Source: an uncultured Xanthomonas sp.
GTDB lineage: Bacteria; Pseudomonadota; Gammaproteobacteria; Xanthomonadales; Xanthomonadaceae
DNA: 64,000 nt
Assembly: GCA_943912265.1 (NCBI GenBank)
Contig: CALTTS010000011.1
Span: 44,680 to 108,679, forward strand
Direction of reading: 5' to 3'
Shown here: positions 18,225 to 26,875 of the stretch, piece after piece
How positions within the stretch are numbered: position 1 is the first letter of the stretch
Layout of the letters: every line of letters starts with the position of its first letter
Position numbers and translations under genes: made by a program
Notes under the pieces: model-generated
Databases searched by the model: none
What the model was told of the DNA's origin: nothing
What the model saw: the letters and a program-made list of their open reading frames with translations, nothing else

Positions 18225-19085
18225 TCAGTCCTGCTGGCGCTTCGGGTCCGCGGCGGCCGGGGTTTCCACCGGCATGGCCGGCGGATCGAGCAAACTGGAC
18301 GCCGGAGCGGGCGCAGGCGCCGTGCCGGCCGCGGCCGGGGCCGCCGTCACCGGGGCCGGCGCGGCATAGGGCATCGCGCCCGGCACCGCCGGCGAGAGCA
18401 TGTACGGGGACGCGCCGCCCGGCGCCACCGAATACGCCGGCACCATGATGACCTGCGGCAGGGTCGCGGCCTGCGGCTGGGCCGGGGCCTGCGCGGCCGG
18501 GACGTTCGGCGCCGGCGGCAGCGGCTTGCCCGGGCTGGTCGCCGGCAGGTAGTGCTCCACCAGCTTGAAGAACTGGCCGTAGAACGAGGCGCTCTGCACG
18601 GTCTGGCTGGCGACCTTGACCAGCGAGTCGTCGGTGGAGCCGATCGGCAGCGACAGCGAGCCCAGCGCGCTGACGCCGACGCTGGCATTGGTGTTGCTCT
18701 TCTTCAGCGCGTAGCGGTCCTGCAGCGCGCTGACGAACATCCACGCATGGCCGTCGTCCTTGGACACGCAGGACACGTGCACCTGCACCTGCTCGTGCAC
18801 GTCCACCGTCGGCTGGAAGTTCTTGGCCGCCTCGACCGAGTCGGCATCGGCATGCGCCACCACGTAGGCCTGGCTCAGCAGCGCGCGCCGCGCCGCCTCG
18901 CAGGCCCAGGCCGCGCTCACGTCGAAGGTCTGCGAATAATTGTTGCTGACGCTGAACGACTCGTCCGTCTCCGGCATCTTCTTGCTGCTCCGGTGCAGCA
19001 GGCTGCCGGCGGCGCTGCACGAGGACAGCGCGAACATCGACACGGCCAGCACGGCCAGGGCGGGAATCGAACGGGTGGACGGCAT
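18225..19085 (-). CDS. DUF2242 family lipoprotein
   Basis: Lipoprotein of 286 residues: signal peptide LAVLAVSMFALSSC with the lipobox Cys at about residue 23. The DUF2242 domain (about 40-175) is recognised by ESFSVSNNYSQTFDVSA, CEAARRALLSQAYVV, NFQPTVDVHEQVQVHV, VSALQDRYALKKSNT and DSLVKVASQTVQSASFYGQF. The C-terminal third is low-complexity Pro/Ala. The domain has no known function; members are envelope lipoproteins of beta- and gammaproteobacteria. The ribosome site is weak. It is divergent from the GGDEF gene with 188 bp between starts. Confidence 0.85.
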   Translation of the reverse strand: MPSTRSIPALAVLAVSMFALSSCSAAGSLLHRSSKKMPETDESFSVSNNYSQTFDVSAAWACEAARRALLSQAYVVAHADADSVEAAKNFQPTVDVHEQVQVHVSCVSKDDGHAWMFVSALQDRYALKKSNTNASVGVSALGSLSLPIGSTDDSLVKVASQTVQSASFYGQFFKLVEHYLPATSPGKPLPPAPNVPAAQAPAQPQAATLPQVIMVPAYSVAPGGASPYMLSPAVPGAMPYAAPAPVTAAPAAAGTAPAPAPASSLLDPPAMPVETPAAADPKRQQD

Positions 19086-19273
19086 GGGGATGTAAACGGA
19101 TTCAGGACCCGCCAAGCATAGCGCCCCGGCCCCGGCCGGCACGACCGCCACCTGAACGGTGCGCGCCGGCCGCGCCCGCCTCAATTCCCGGCCCGGCCCG
19201 CCGATACGAAGGCACCGCCGCTGCTCCATACTCGTCCGGCCCCGCATTGCGGGCCGGTTCCGGAAAATCCGCC

Positions 19274-21037
19274 ATGTCCGACCCGAACGACGACCCGCTC
19301 TCCATCGCCAACCTCGGCCGGTGGCTGGGCCGTCGCCGCACCCCGCCGCCGGCCCCGACGGCGCGGCAGGGCACCGGGCGCCCCGAGCAGGCGATCTCCT
19401 CGGCCGCGCTGACCGCCCTGTTCGCCCATGCCGGCGCGCCGCTGGAACTGCTGCGCGCCTTCGCCGCCGGCATGCGCGGCCTGCACGGCGAGCTGGGCGA
19501 CATGGGCGAGCGCCTGGAAATCGCCTACGCGCGCGAGGACTGGCCGGCCTACGGCCGCGCGATGCGGCAGCTGATCGACAAGTACGTGCGCACCGTCGTG
19601 CTGGAGCGGCCACAGGGCGACGACGCCCGCAACGAACCCGAGCAGCTGCGCGACCTGCTGCGCGTGGCCGTGGGCGTGGCCCTGCCGTCGCTGCTGGAGG
19701 ACCAGCCCGAACTGGCCGCCGAGGCCCAGGCCGCCGACGCCGCGCTGGCCGGGTGGCAGCCCGGTGCCGGCCTGGACGGCCTCGCCCGCGACCTGAAGTC
19801 GCTCGCCCAGCGCATCGACGTGCGCAACCGCGACGCCGGCCGCCGCGATTTCGCCGACCTGCTGCGCACCCTGCTCGGCACCGCCCTGCTGCCGCTGCTG
19901 GAAGGCGTGCCCGACCTGGCCGCCGAGGCGCGCCGGCTCGACGCGGCACTGGCCGAGTGGCAGCCGGGCGCCGACCTGGACGGCATCGTCCGCGGCGTCC
20001 GCTCGCTGGCCCAGCACGTGGACATCCGCGCGCACGAGGGCGACGAGCAGCGCGACCTGCTGATCGACCTGTTCGACCTGCTGCTGGAGAACGTCGGCGA
20101 ACTGCTCGACGACAACAGCTGGCTGCACGGCCAGATCGACGCGGTGCGCGACCTCATCGCCAGGCCGGTGGAGCGCGGGGACATCGAGGAGGCGCGCAAC
20201 AACCTTCGCGAGGTGATCTACCGCCAGGGCCTGCTCAAGCAGGGCATCGCCGAATCGAAGACGGCGATGAAGACGATGATGACCACCTTCGTCGACAACC
20301 TCGACGGCATGGCGGCCAGCACCGGCGAATACCACGACCGCATCACCGGCTATTCGCTGGCGATCCGCAACGCGCGCAGCGTGGCCGACTTCAACAAGCT
20401 GATCAACGAGGTGCTGCAGGACACCCGCCGCACCCAGGAACGGGCGATGCACGCGCGCGACGAGATGCGCGCCGCGCGCGAGGCGGCCGACGCGGCCGAG
20501 GCGCGCGTGCAGGAGCTGGAAGCCGAACTGCACCGGGTCAACGGCCTGATCCGCTGCGACCAGCTCACCGGCGCGCTCAACCGGCGCGGGCTGGAGGACC
20601 GCTTCGCCCGCGAGGCGCACCAGGCGCACAGGCAGAACCAGCCGCTGAGCCTGGTGATGCTCGACCTGGACGACTTCCGCCTGGTCAACACGCGCTTCGG
20701 CCACCCCGGCGGCGACGCCGTGCTGCGCCACCTGGTGGACATCGCCCGCAACACGCTGCGCGCGGCGGACACCGTGGCCCGGTTCGGCGGCGAGGAGTTC
20801 GTGATCCTGATGCCCAACGCCACGCTGTACGAGGCCCGCGCCAGCGTGGCGCGCATCCAGCAGGCGCTGGCGCTGCGGCCGCCGCAGTTCGACGGCCAGC
20901 GCATCGCCCTGACCTTCAGCGGCGGCGTGGCCGAATGCCGCCCGGACGAATCGCTCGACGACCTGGTCAAGCGCGCCGACACCGCGCTGTACCAGGCCAA
21001 GCAGGCCGGCAAGAACTGCGTGGTCTCGGCCGGCTGA
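19274..21037 (+). CDS. Diguanylate cyclase (GGDEF) with repeated helical N-terminal modules
   Basis: Cytoplasmic protein of 587 residues. The C-terminal GGDEF domain (about 420-585) starts DQLTGALNRRGLEDRF and has an intact active site, GGEEF at 505-509, and an inhibitory I-site RAAD at 496-499, exactly five residues before it, so it should make c-di-GMP with product feedback. A coiled-coil linker lies before it (about 385-415, rich in Arg/Glu/Ala). The N-terminal half is helical and contains two similar segments (about 123-186 and 190-258), each with DLLR..., ALLP.LLE, DLAAEA..DAALA.WQPGA and SLAQ..D, plus a partial third. No membrane segment or known sensor domain is visible. Confidence 0.9.
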   Translation: MSDPNDDPLSIANLGRWLGRRRTPPPAPTARQGTGRPEQAISSAALTALFAHAGAPLELLRAFAAGMRGLHGELGDMGERLEIAYAREDWPAYGRAMRQLIDKYVRTVVLERPQGDDARNEPEQLRDLLRVAVGVALPSLLEDQPELAAEAQAADAALAGWQPGAGLDGLARDLKSLAQRIDVRNRDAGRRDFADLLRTLLGTALLPLLEGVPDLAAEARRLDAALAEWQPGADLDGIVRGVRSLAQHVDIRAHEGDEQRDLLIDLFDLLLENVGELLDDNSWLHGQIDAVRDLIARPVERGDIEEARNNLREVIYRQGLLKQGIAESKTAMKTMMTTFVDNLDGMAASTGEYHDRITGYSLAIRNARSVADFNKLINEVLQDTRRTQERAMHARDEMRAAREAADAAEARVQELEAELHRVNGLIRCDQLTGALNRRGLEDRFAREAHQAHRQNQPLSLVMLDLDDFRLVNTRFGHPGGDAVLRHLVDIARNTLRAADTVARFGGEEFVILMPNATLYEARASVARIQQALALRPPQFDGQRIALTFSGGVAECRPDESLDDLVKRADTALYQAKQAGKNCVVSAG

Positions 21038-21109
21038 GCGCGGCCTGCACCGGCGGCGGCGAAGGGCCGCGATGCCCGCGGCGGAGACGGCGAGGACGCC
21101 GACCGCCGG

Positions 21110-21133
21110 ATGCCGCCCTGCACCCGGCGGCAT
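21110..21133. terminator. Hairpin between convergent genes
   Basis: ATGCCGCC (21110-21117) pairs perfectly with GGCGGCAT (21126-21133) around an 8-nt loop in the 130-bp gap between the convergent GGDEF and M1 peptidase genes. It could act in both directions; no T run is evident. Confidence 0.4.
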
Positions 21134-21167
21134 GTGACGAAGCCCGGCATCGCCGGTCCCGGAAGGC

Positions 21168-22919
21168 TCAGCCGCCGGCCGCGCCCTTCTTCGCGGCGGC
21201 TTCGGCCGCCTTGCGCCGCGCCGCGGCGTCCTCGCGCGCCTCGGCGAAACGCAGCTCTTCGCGCAGCAGCTTCGAATCCGGGTCCAGCGTGTACAACGCG
21301 CCGGCGGGCAGATCGACGTGACCGCGGCCGTCGCGCATCGGCACCGTCACCGTGTGGCCGGCATTGCCGCCGATGCGCACATCCACCGGCACCGGGAACG
21401 GGCCGTCGCCAGGCACCTGCCAGCGCAGCGCCAGGCCGGTGGCATCGCGTTCGGCCAGCAGCTGCGGCAAGGCGGCGTGGCGCAGGTACACGTCGAAGAA
21501 CCAGCCGTAGTCCTTGCCGGCGACGCGGTTGACGATGTCGACGTAGTCCTGCGTGGTGGCATAGCGCGGCGCGAAGTGGCCCGGCCGCGGCGTGTCGGTG
21601 CCGTAGACCAGCTCGCGGATGCTGCGGAAGAAGGCGGCATCGCCGACCAGCCCGCGCAGCATGTGCAGCATGTACGAGCCCTTGTAGTAGATGTCGTTGC
21701 CCGGGCCGTTGTCGGCGTTGTAGACGCCCTCCTCGGTCATCGCGTGGCCGCTGACCATCGGCACCTTGTTCACCACCCCGGCGCGCTGGTCCAGCAGCGC
21801 GGCGCGGTAGTCCATCTCCCCGCGCAGGTACTGCAGGTACAGCGGCTGCATGTAGCTGCCGAAGCCCTCGTGCAGCCACATGTCGTCCCAGTCGGCATTG
21901 GTGAGCTGGTTGCCGAACCACTCGTGCGAGAACTCGTGCTGCAGCAGCCAGTCGTAGCCGTACTTGTCGCGCCTGTAGCCGTTGCCGTAGGCGTTGACGG
22001 TCTGGTGCTCCATGCCCAGGTGCGGGGTCTCGACCACGCCCATCTTCTCGTCGCCGAACGGGTAGGGGCCGATCACGCCCTCGAAGAAGTCCAGCATCTT
22101 CGGGAATTCGGCGAACAGCTTCTGCGCCTTCTCGCGGTTGCCCTTGAGGTACCAGAACGCCAGCGGGACGGTGTTGCCGTAGCGGCTGCGGTATTCGCCG
22201 GACAGTTGCTCGAACGGGCCGACGTTGAGGGTGATGGCGTAGGTGTCGGGCTGGCGCGCGCGCCAGTGCCAGGTGCGCCAGCCGTCCTGCTCGCGCATGT
22301 CCACCAGCACGCCGTTGCCCGGCGCCACCAGCGGCGCCGGCACGGTGATGCGCTCGTCCACCCGCGCCGGCTCGCCCGTGGGATGGTCGATGCACGGCCA
22401 CAGCAGGTCGCAGCCCTCGCCCTCCACCGCCGTGGCCACCCACGGCTCGCCGCCCGGCGCGGTGGCCCAGACGATGCCGCCGTCCCACGGCGCGTGCCGG
22501 GCCTCGTGCGGGTTGCCGGCATAGACGATGCGCAGCGTCACCGCCTTGCCGGCCGCCAGCGGCCGGGGCAACGCCACGCGCATGCGTCCTTCCGGGTTGC
22601 TCCAGGCGCCGGGTTCCAGCGCCCGGCCGTCCACCTCGACCCGGCTCACCACGTAGTTGCGGTCCAGGTCCACCACCAGCGCCTGCAGTGGCGCCTTGGC
22701 GCGGAAGGTCAGCACGGCATCGCCTTCCAGGCGCTTGCCGGCCGGGATCAGCTTGAACGACAGGTCGGCATGCTCGAACGCCACCGCCGCCTGTTCCGGC
22801 GCCAACGGCCGCCCGCTGTCACGGGTGAGCGCAGTGAGTTCGGCCTGATCGGCCGCCAGTGCCGGGCCGATGGCCCAGGCCAGCAGGAAGAGGGACGTCG
22901 GCAGGGAAAGACGGGACAT
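21168..22919 (-). CDS. Exported M1 family aminopeptidase
   Basis: Zinc metallopeptidase of 583 residues with a signal peptide (SLFLLAWAIGPALAAD). The N-terminal saddle domain is followed by the catalytic domain with GMEHQT as the equivalent of the GAMEN exopeptidase motif and HEFSHEW at 328-334; Glu351 in WLHEGF completes HExxHx18E. The C-terminal tail is Ala/Lys-rich. It removes N-terminal residues from peptides, here presumably in the periplasm. ATG at 22919 was chosen for the signal peptide; the frame is open further up. It is shorter than aminopeptidase N (about 870), as expected for the compact xanthomonad M1 group. Confidence 0.92.
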   Translation of the reverse strand: MSRLSLPTSLFLLAWAIGPALAADQAELTALTRDSGRPLAPEQAAVAFEHADLSFKLIPAGKRLEGDAVLTFRAKAPLQALVVDLDRNYVVSRVEVDGRALEPGAWSNPEGRMRVALPRPLAAGKAVTLRIVYAGNPHEARHAPWDGGIVWATAPGGEPWVATAVEGEGCDLLWPCIDHPTGEPARVDERITVPAPLVAPGNGVLVDMREQDGWRTWHWRARQPDTYAITLNVGPFEQLSGEYRSRYGNTVPLAFWYLKGNREKAQKLFAEFPKMLDFFEGVIGPYPFGDEKMGVVETPHLGMEHQTVNAYGNGYRRDKYGYDWLLQHEFSHEWFGNQLTNADWDDMWLHEGFGSYMQPLYLQYLRGEMDYRAALLDQRAGVVNKVPMVSGHAMTEEGVYNADNGPGNDIYYKGSYMLHMLRGLVGDAAFFRSIRELVYGTDTPRPGHFAPRYATTQDYVDIVNRVAGKDYGWFFDVYLRHAALPQLLAERDATGLALRWQVPGDGPFPVPVDVRIGGNAGHTVTVPMRDGRGHVDLPAGALYTLDPDSKLLREELRFAEAREDAAARRKAAEAAAKKGAAGG

Positions 22920-23051
22920 GCGCGCGGGCCGGTATGGAATCGGCACCAGCATCGCAGCATCGGCCCGGTCACGGCATGGACCGTTGGTCACGCCGCGGCG
23001 TCCCGGCGGCCTGCCGCACCCGTCCCGGCGCGCGGCAGGCCGGGCGCCGGC

Positions 23052-23699
23052 TCACTTCGACGACGTCTTCGCCTTGGCGATCTTCCTGGCCGCCTTCTTC
23101 ACCGCCTTCTTCGCGATGGCCTTCTTCGCGGCGACCTTGGCGATCGCCTTCCCGGCCGTCTTCTTGGTCGCGGCCTTCTTGACGGCCACCTTCTTCTCGA
23201 CCTTGAGCACCGACTTCTTCACCGCCGCCTTTTCCACGGCGATCTTGCGGGCGGCCTTCTTCTCGACGGCCTTCACCGTCTTCTTCGCCGCCGCCTTCTT
23301 CGCCGCGGCCTGCTTCTTCAGCGCGGCCGCTTCGGCGCGGGCATTGGCGCTGGCGGCGGCCAGCTTCTTCCTGGTGTCGGCGACGGTCTTCTCGGCCGCC
23401 TTCTTCACCGTGGCCGCCTTCTTCGCCACCACCTTCTTCGCCTTGGCGACTTCGCTCTTCACCGTCTTCTTCGCCTTGGCGATCTCGGCCCTGGCCTTCT
23501 TCGTCGCCTGGCCGGCGGCCTTCTTCGCCCTGGCCACGCCGGTCTTCACCCGGGAGCGTGCGCGGGTCGTGGCGTCCTTCACCGTCTCGATGGCGGTGCC
23601 GGCCTTCTCGACCGCGGCCTGGCCGAGGTCGTCGGCGGTTTCCTTCACGCTTTCCACGGCGCCCGTCAGGGTGGCCGTCACACCGTTTCCATTGCTCAT
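23052..23699 (-). CDS. Histone H1-like Lys/Ala-rich protein
   Basis: Protein of 215 residues composed mostly of Lys, Ala and Val in irregular AKK/VKK/AAKK repeats from about residue 40 to the end, resembling eukaryotic H1 tails and bacterial AlgP- or Hc1-like proteins. The first 40 residues (ATLTGAVESVKETADDLGQA) are different, acidic and helical. The ribosome site GAAGGAGG before ATG at 23699 is nearly perfect, implying strong translation. It is expected to bind DNA or RNA non-specifically and compact chromatin or regulate globally. The repeat tract (about 23060-23530) is prone to length variation between strains. It stands alone, divergent from the DegQ-like gene. Confidence 0.8.
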   Translation of the reverse strand: MSNGNGVTATLTGAVESVKETADDLGQAAVEKAGTAIETVKDATTRARSRVKTGVARAKKAAGQATKKARAEIAKAKKTVKSEVAKAKKVVAKKAATVKKAAEKTVADTRKKLAAASANARAEAAALKKQAAAKKAAAKKTVKAVEKKAARKIAVEKAAVKKSVLKVEKKVAVKKAATKKTAGKAIAKVAAKKAIAKKAVKKAARKIAKAKTSSK

Positions 23700-24029
23700 C
23701 AGACCCTCCTTCGGGCGTCGGTTGCTGCGCACAACATTGCGGAACGAAACGTCTGGATGCGGTGACGGCCATGTCGGCGCTGCATGCCCATCCCTTGGGC
23801 CGGAGCGACGGCCGACATCAAGATGTAGTGGCCGATGCGGCGGACGCTAGCGGTGCGCACCGGCCGTGTCAATCGCCCGGCAGGGCGCCGCCGGCGGGGC
23901 ACTGCCGGCGCGTGCTGCCGCCTCGCCGGCCGCTTTCACTGCCGGTTAAATCGCGGCGCGGCAGACTCGTTCAGCCAAGTGAGGCCGGCGGCCTCGCTCC
24001 CGGCCCCATCCCTTGCCCGACCGACTCCG
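23700..24029. other. Divergent intergenic region, no gene seen
   Basis: This 330-bp gap separates the divergent histone-like and DegQ-like genes and must hold both promoters. The ribosome site of the histone-like gene lies at its left edge. No convincing ORF or RNA gene was found. The stretch 23720-23760 is relatively AT-rich and is the likeliest promoter for the leftward gene. Confidence 0.5.
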
Positions 24030-25457
24030 ATGACACGCCTGCGTCCGCTCCCGACCCTGCTCGCCCTGACCTTCGCGGCCGCGTTCGGCGGTTTCGCCGC
24101 CACCGCGATCGACCACGTCCTCGACAACCGCGCCGAAGCCGCGCCCGCGGCGGCCGTGCCCGCGCTGCCGCCGGTGGCGGACGGCACGCCGGTGCCGTCG
24201 CTGGCGCCGATGCTGCAGAAGGCGATGCCGGCGGTGGTGAGCATCAACACCAAGCAGGTGGTGCGGGTGCGCAACCCGTTCTTCAGCGACCCGTTCTTCC
24301 GCCGCCTGTTCCCGGACATCCCGCAGGAGCGCATCAACGAATCGCTCGGCTCGGGCGTGATCATCGACGCCGCCAAGGGCTACGTGCTGACCAACCACCA
24401 CGTCATCGACAACGCCGACGACGTGCAGGTGACGCTGGCCGACGGACGCAGCTTCAAGGCCGAGTTCATCGGCTCGGACGCGGACACCGACATCGCCCTG
24501 ATCCGCATCCCGGCCGAGAAGCTCACCGCGATCACCCTCGGCGACAGCGGCCAGCTGCGGGTCGGCGATTTCGTCGTGGCCATCGGCAACCCGTTCGGCC
24601 TCACCCAGACGGTCACCTCGGGCATCGTCTCGGCGGTGGGCCGCAGCGGCATCCGCGGGCTGGGCCTGCAGAACTTCATCCAGACCGACGCCTCGATCAA
24701 TCCCGGCAACTCCGGCGGTGCGCTGGTGGACCTGAAGGGGCAGCTGGTGGGCATCAACACCGCCAGCTTCAACCCGCAGGGCAGCATGGCCGGCAACATC
24801 GGCCTGGGCCTGGCGATCCCGTCCAACCTCGCCCGCAACGTGGTCGAGCAGCTGCTGAAGAACGGCACCGTGGTGCGCGGCACGCTCGGCATCGAATCGC
24901 AGAACCTCACCCCGCAGATGGCCCGGGCGCTGGGCATGGACGCGCCGCGCGGCGCGCTGGTGACGCGCGTGCTGCCCGGCTCCGGCGCGGCCGCGGCCGG
25001 GGTGCGGACCGGCGACGTGGTGCTGGCCGCCAACGGCCAGCGCATCGACAGCGCCGAGTCCCTGCACAACTACGAAGGCCTGCAGGACGTGGGCGGCACG
25101 GTCACCCTGGACGTGCGCCGCGACGGCATGCCGCTGACGCTGAAGGCCACGCTGAAGGCCCAGCCCAAGGCGGTGGCCGGCGACACGCTGGACCCGCGCC
25201 TGGCCGGCGCCACCTTCGCCGACCTGCCCGAATCGCTGCGCCAGTCCGGCCTCAACGGCGTGCTGGTCAGCGACGTGGCGCGCGGCAGCCGCGCCGCCGC
25301 CAACGGCCTGGCCGCCGGCGACGTGGTGCTGGCCGCCAGCGCCGGCGAGTTCGCCGACCTGGCCGCGTTCGGCGCCAATTTCGCCGGGCAGGCGCCGCGC
25401 CCGCTGGTGCTGCGCGTGCTGCGCGGCAACGCCGCCGGCACCCTGACGATGAACTGA
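24030..25457 (+). CDS. DegP/DegQ-like periplasmic serine endoprotease
   Basis: HtrA-family protease of 475 residues, exported or membrane-anchored by an N-terminal hydrophobic segment (TLLALTFAAAFGGFAATAI). The trypsin-like triad is visible: His124 in LTNHHVID, Asp154 in DADTDIALIRI and Ser228 in INPGNSGGAL. Two PDZ domains follow (about 290-380 and 390-475; GALVTRVLPGSGAAAAGVRTGDVV and GVLVSDVARGSRAAANGLAAGDVV). The Q-linker insertion loop is short, which fits DegQ better than DegP. It degrades or holds misfolded envelope proteins. The gene appears monocistronic, 80 bp before the DUF883 gene. Confidence 0.92.
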   Translation: MTRLRPLPTLLALTFAAAFGGFAATAIDHVLDNRAEAAPAAAVPALPPVADGTPVPSLAPMLQKAMPAVVSINTKQVVRVRNPFFSDPFFRRLFPDIPQERINESLGSGVIIDAAKGYVLTNHHVIDNADDVQVTLADGRSFKAEFIGSDADTDIALIRIPAEKLTAITLGDSGQLRVGDFVVAIGNPFGLTQTVTSGIVSAVGRSGIRGLGLQNFIQTDASINPGNSGGALVDLKGQLVGINTASFNPQGSMAGNIGLGLAIPSNLARNVVEQLLKNGTVVRGTLGIESQNLTPQMARALGMDAPRGALVTRVLPGSGAAAAGVRTGDVVLAANGQRIDSAESLHNYEGLQDVGGTVTLDVRRDGMPLTLKATLKAQPKAVAGDTLDPRLAGATFADLPESLRQSGLNGVLVSDVARGSRAAANGLAAGDVVLAASAGEFADLAAFGANFAGQAPRPLVLRVLRGNAAGTLTMN

Positions 25458-25536
25458 AACGCGCCGCGGCGCTAACATCGCCTGCACCGGCCGCATGGTA
25501 TTGCTGGCTTCCCAATCCGTCGCAAGGAGAACCACG

Positions 25537-25905
25537 ATGAGCCTTCCCACCCACGGCGATCAGTTCAAGGACAACCTCGGCGAAGCCGGCAGCCACCTGA
25601 AATCGGCCGCCTCCGCGGCCGGCGAAGCGCTCAAGGGCGCCACCGGCGCGGCCGGCGACGAACTCAAGCTCGGCCGCGCCAACGTCAAGGCCGAGCTGGC
25701 CGACAGCGCGCTGGCCGGGCTGGCCGCCGCCGAGGAAGGCGCGGCGGTCGCGCGCGAGCAGGTGGACGCGCTGGTGGACAAGGGCAAGGACCTGATCGAC
25801 AGCGCCGCCGAGCTGATCCGCGAAAAGCCGCTGGCCGCGTTCGGCGTGGCCTTCGCCGCCGGCTGGCTGATCTCGCGCCTGACCCGCGGCAACGGCGACA
25901 AGTAA
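25537..25905 (+). CDS. DUF883 (ElaB/YqjD-like) membrane-anchored protein
   Basis: Protein of 122 residues: a long amphipathic Ala/Glu/Lys-rich helix (about 8-95) and a C-terminal membrane segment, PLAAFGVAFAAGWLISRL, followed by a basic tail. This is the DUF883 layout. E. coli YqjD and ElaB are stationary-phase, inner-membrane proteins that bind ribosomes. GCAAGGAGAACC before ATG 25537 is a good ribosome site. It is the first gene of a compact three-gene set with the two following membrane proteins, matching the yqjD-yqjE-yqjK arrangement. Confidence 0.85.
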   Translation: MSLPTHGDQFKDNLGEAGSHLKSAASAAGEALKGATGAAGDELKLGRANVKAELADSALAGLAAAEEGAAVAREQVDALVDKGKDLIDSAAELIREKPLAAFGVAFAAGWLISRLTRGNGDK

Positions 25906-25909
25906 GCGC

Positions 25910-26368
25910 GTGAGCGACGAGCACGCCCCGCCCGGCGCGGAATCCGCGTCCGCGGGCGACGACGCGCCGGCGCCGTCGCTGGAGGACAGCCTGCGCCGGC
26001 TGGAACAGGCCGGGCGCGAAGGCCTGGGCAACGCCGCCGGCACCGTGCGCGCGCTGCGCATGCTGGTGGCCGCCGACGTCGCGCTGGCGTGGGGCGCGCT
26101 CGGCCGCGCGGTGGCGTGGATCGCGGTGGGCATCGCGTTCGGCGCCTCGTCGTGGCTGCTGCTGATGGGCGTGCTGATCGCCGCGTTGCAGAGCTTCGGC
26201 CTGTCGTGGCTGGCCGCGATGGCGGTCGCCGCCGGCCTGAGCCTGTGCGTCACCGCGCTCGGCGTCGGGCAGGCGCTGCGCTTCCTGCGCCACACCCGGT
26301 TCAAGGCCACCCGCCGGCAGCTGCGCCGGCTCGGGTTCGGCGACGAGGACGAGGACGGCCCGGCATGA
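25910..26368 (+). CDS. YqjE-like / holin-X family membrane protein
   Basis: Protein of 152 residues with an acidic N-terminus (DEHAPPGAESASAGDD), an amphipathic helix and two strong membrane helices (GRAVAWIAVGIAFGASSWLLLMG and LAAMAVAAGLSLCVTALGVG), then a basic helix. This is the Phage_holin_3_6/YqjE-like pattern. It starts at GTG 25910, four bases after the DUF883 stop. Function is unknown; gene order suggests it works with the DUF883 protein at the inner membrane, possibly in stress or stationary phase. Confidence 0.75.
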   Translation: MSDEHAPPGAESASAGDDAPAPSLEDSLRRLEQAGREGLGNAAGTVRALRMLVAADVALAWGALGRAVAWIAVGIAFGASSWLLLMGVLIAALQSFGLSWLAAMAVAAGLSLCVTALGVGQALRFLRHTRFKATRRQLRRLGFGDEDEDGPA

Positions 26369-26793
26369 AATTCGACGCCCTGCAGCAGCGCGTGCGGCGT
26401 GCCGAACGGCTGGTCGAAGGCCGCGCCGGGCAGGCGCGGGACGACTGGCACGAGATCGGCGCGGCCTGGCGCGGGCTGTGGACGCCGTGGCGCATCGTCG
26501 GCGCAGGCGTGGTGGCCGGGTTCCTGTCCGGCCGCGCCGAACCGCTGGCCTTCGCCGGCCGGCTGGGCAGCGTGCGCTGGATGGAGATCCTGACCACCGT
26601 GTCGAGTTTCGCCACCGAGATCACCGCCGCCGGCGCGGCGGCGCAGGCCGGCAGCGGCGCCGTCGCGGATGCCGGCGACGGCGATGGCGCGCGCTCCGCC
26701 GGGGCCGCCGCCACGCCCGGCCCCGCACCCGCCACGGCCGAACCGCGCGCCCCGGCGCCGGCCGAGGCGGCCACCGACCTCTCCGCGTCCTGA
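26365..26793 (+). CDS. Hypothetical membrane-associated protein with Ala/Pro-rich tail
   Basis: Protein of 142 residues overlapping the preceding stop by 4 bp (ATGA). An N-terminal charged helix (MKFDALQQRVRRAERLVEGR) leads to one hydrophobic segment (WRIVGAGVVAGFLSGRAE) and a long Ala/Gly/Pro-rich tail. No firm family is recognised; position and size correspond to the third gene of yqjD-yqjE-yqjK-like loci. Tight overlap argues that it is translated with its neighbours. Confidence 0.7.
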   Translation: MKFDALQQRVRRAERLVEGRAGQARDDWHEIGAAWRGLWTPWRIVGAGVVAGFLSGRAEPLAFAGRLGSVRWMEILTTVSSFATEITAAGAAAQAGSGAVADAGDGDGARSAGAAATPGPAPATAEPRAPAPAEAATDLSAS

Positions 26794-26875
26794 GCCGCCG
26801 TTCCCCGGCGCGGGCCGCAGGACGTAAGCTGCGCTCCCGTCCGCGGCCGATGCCGCCCCGTCCGCGCCCACCGCG

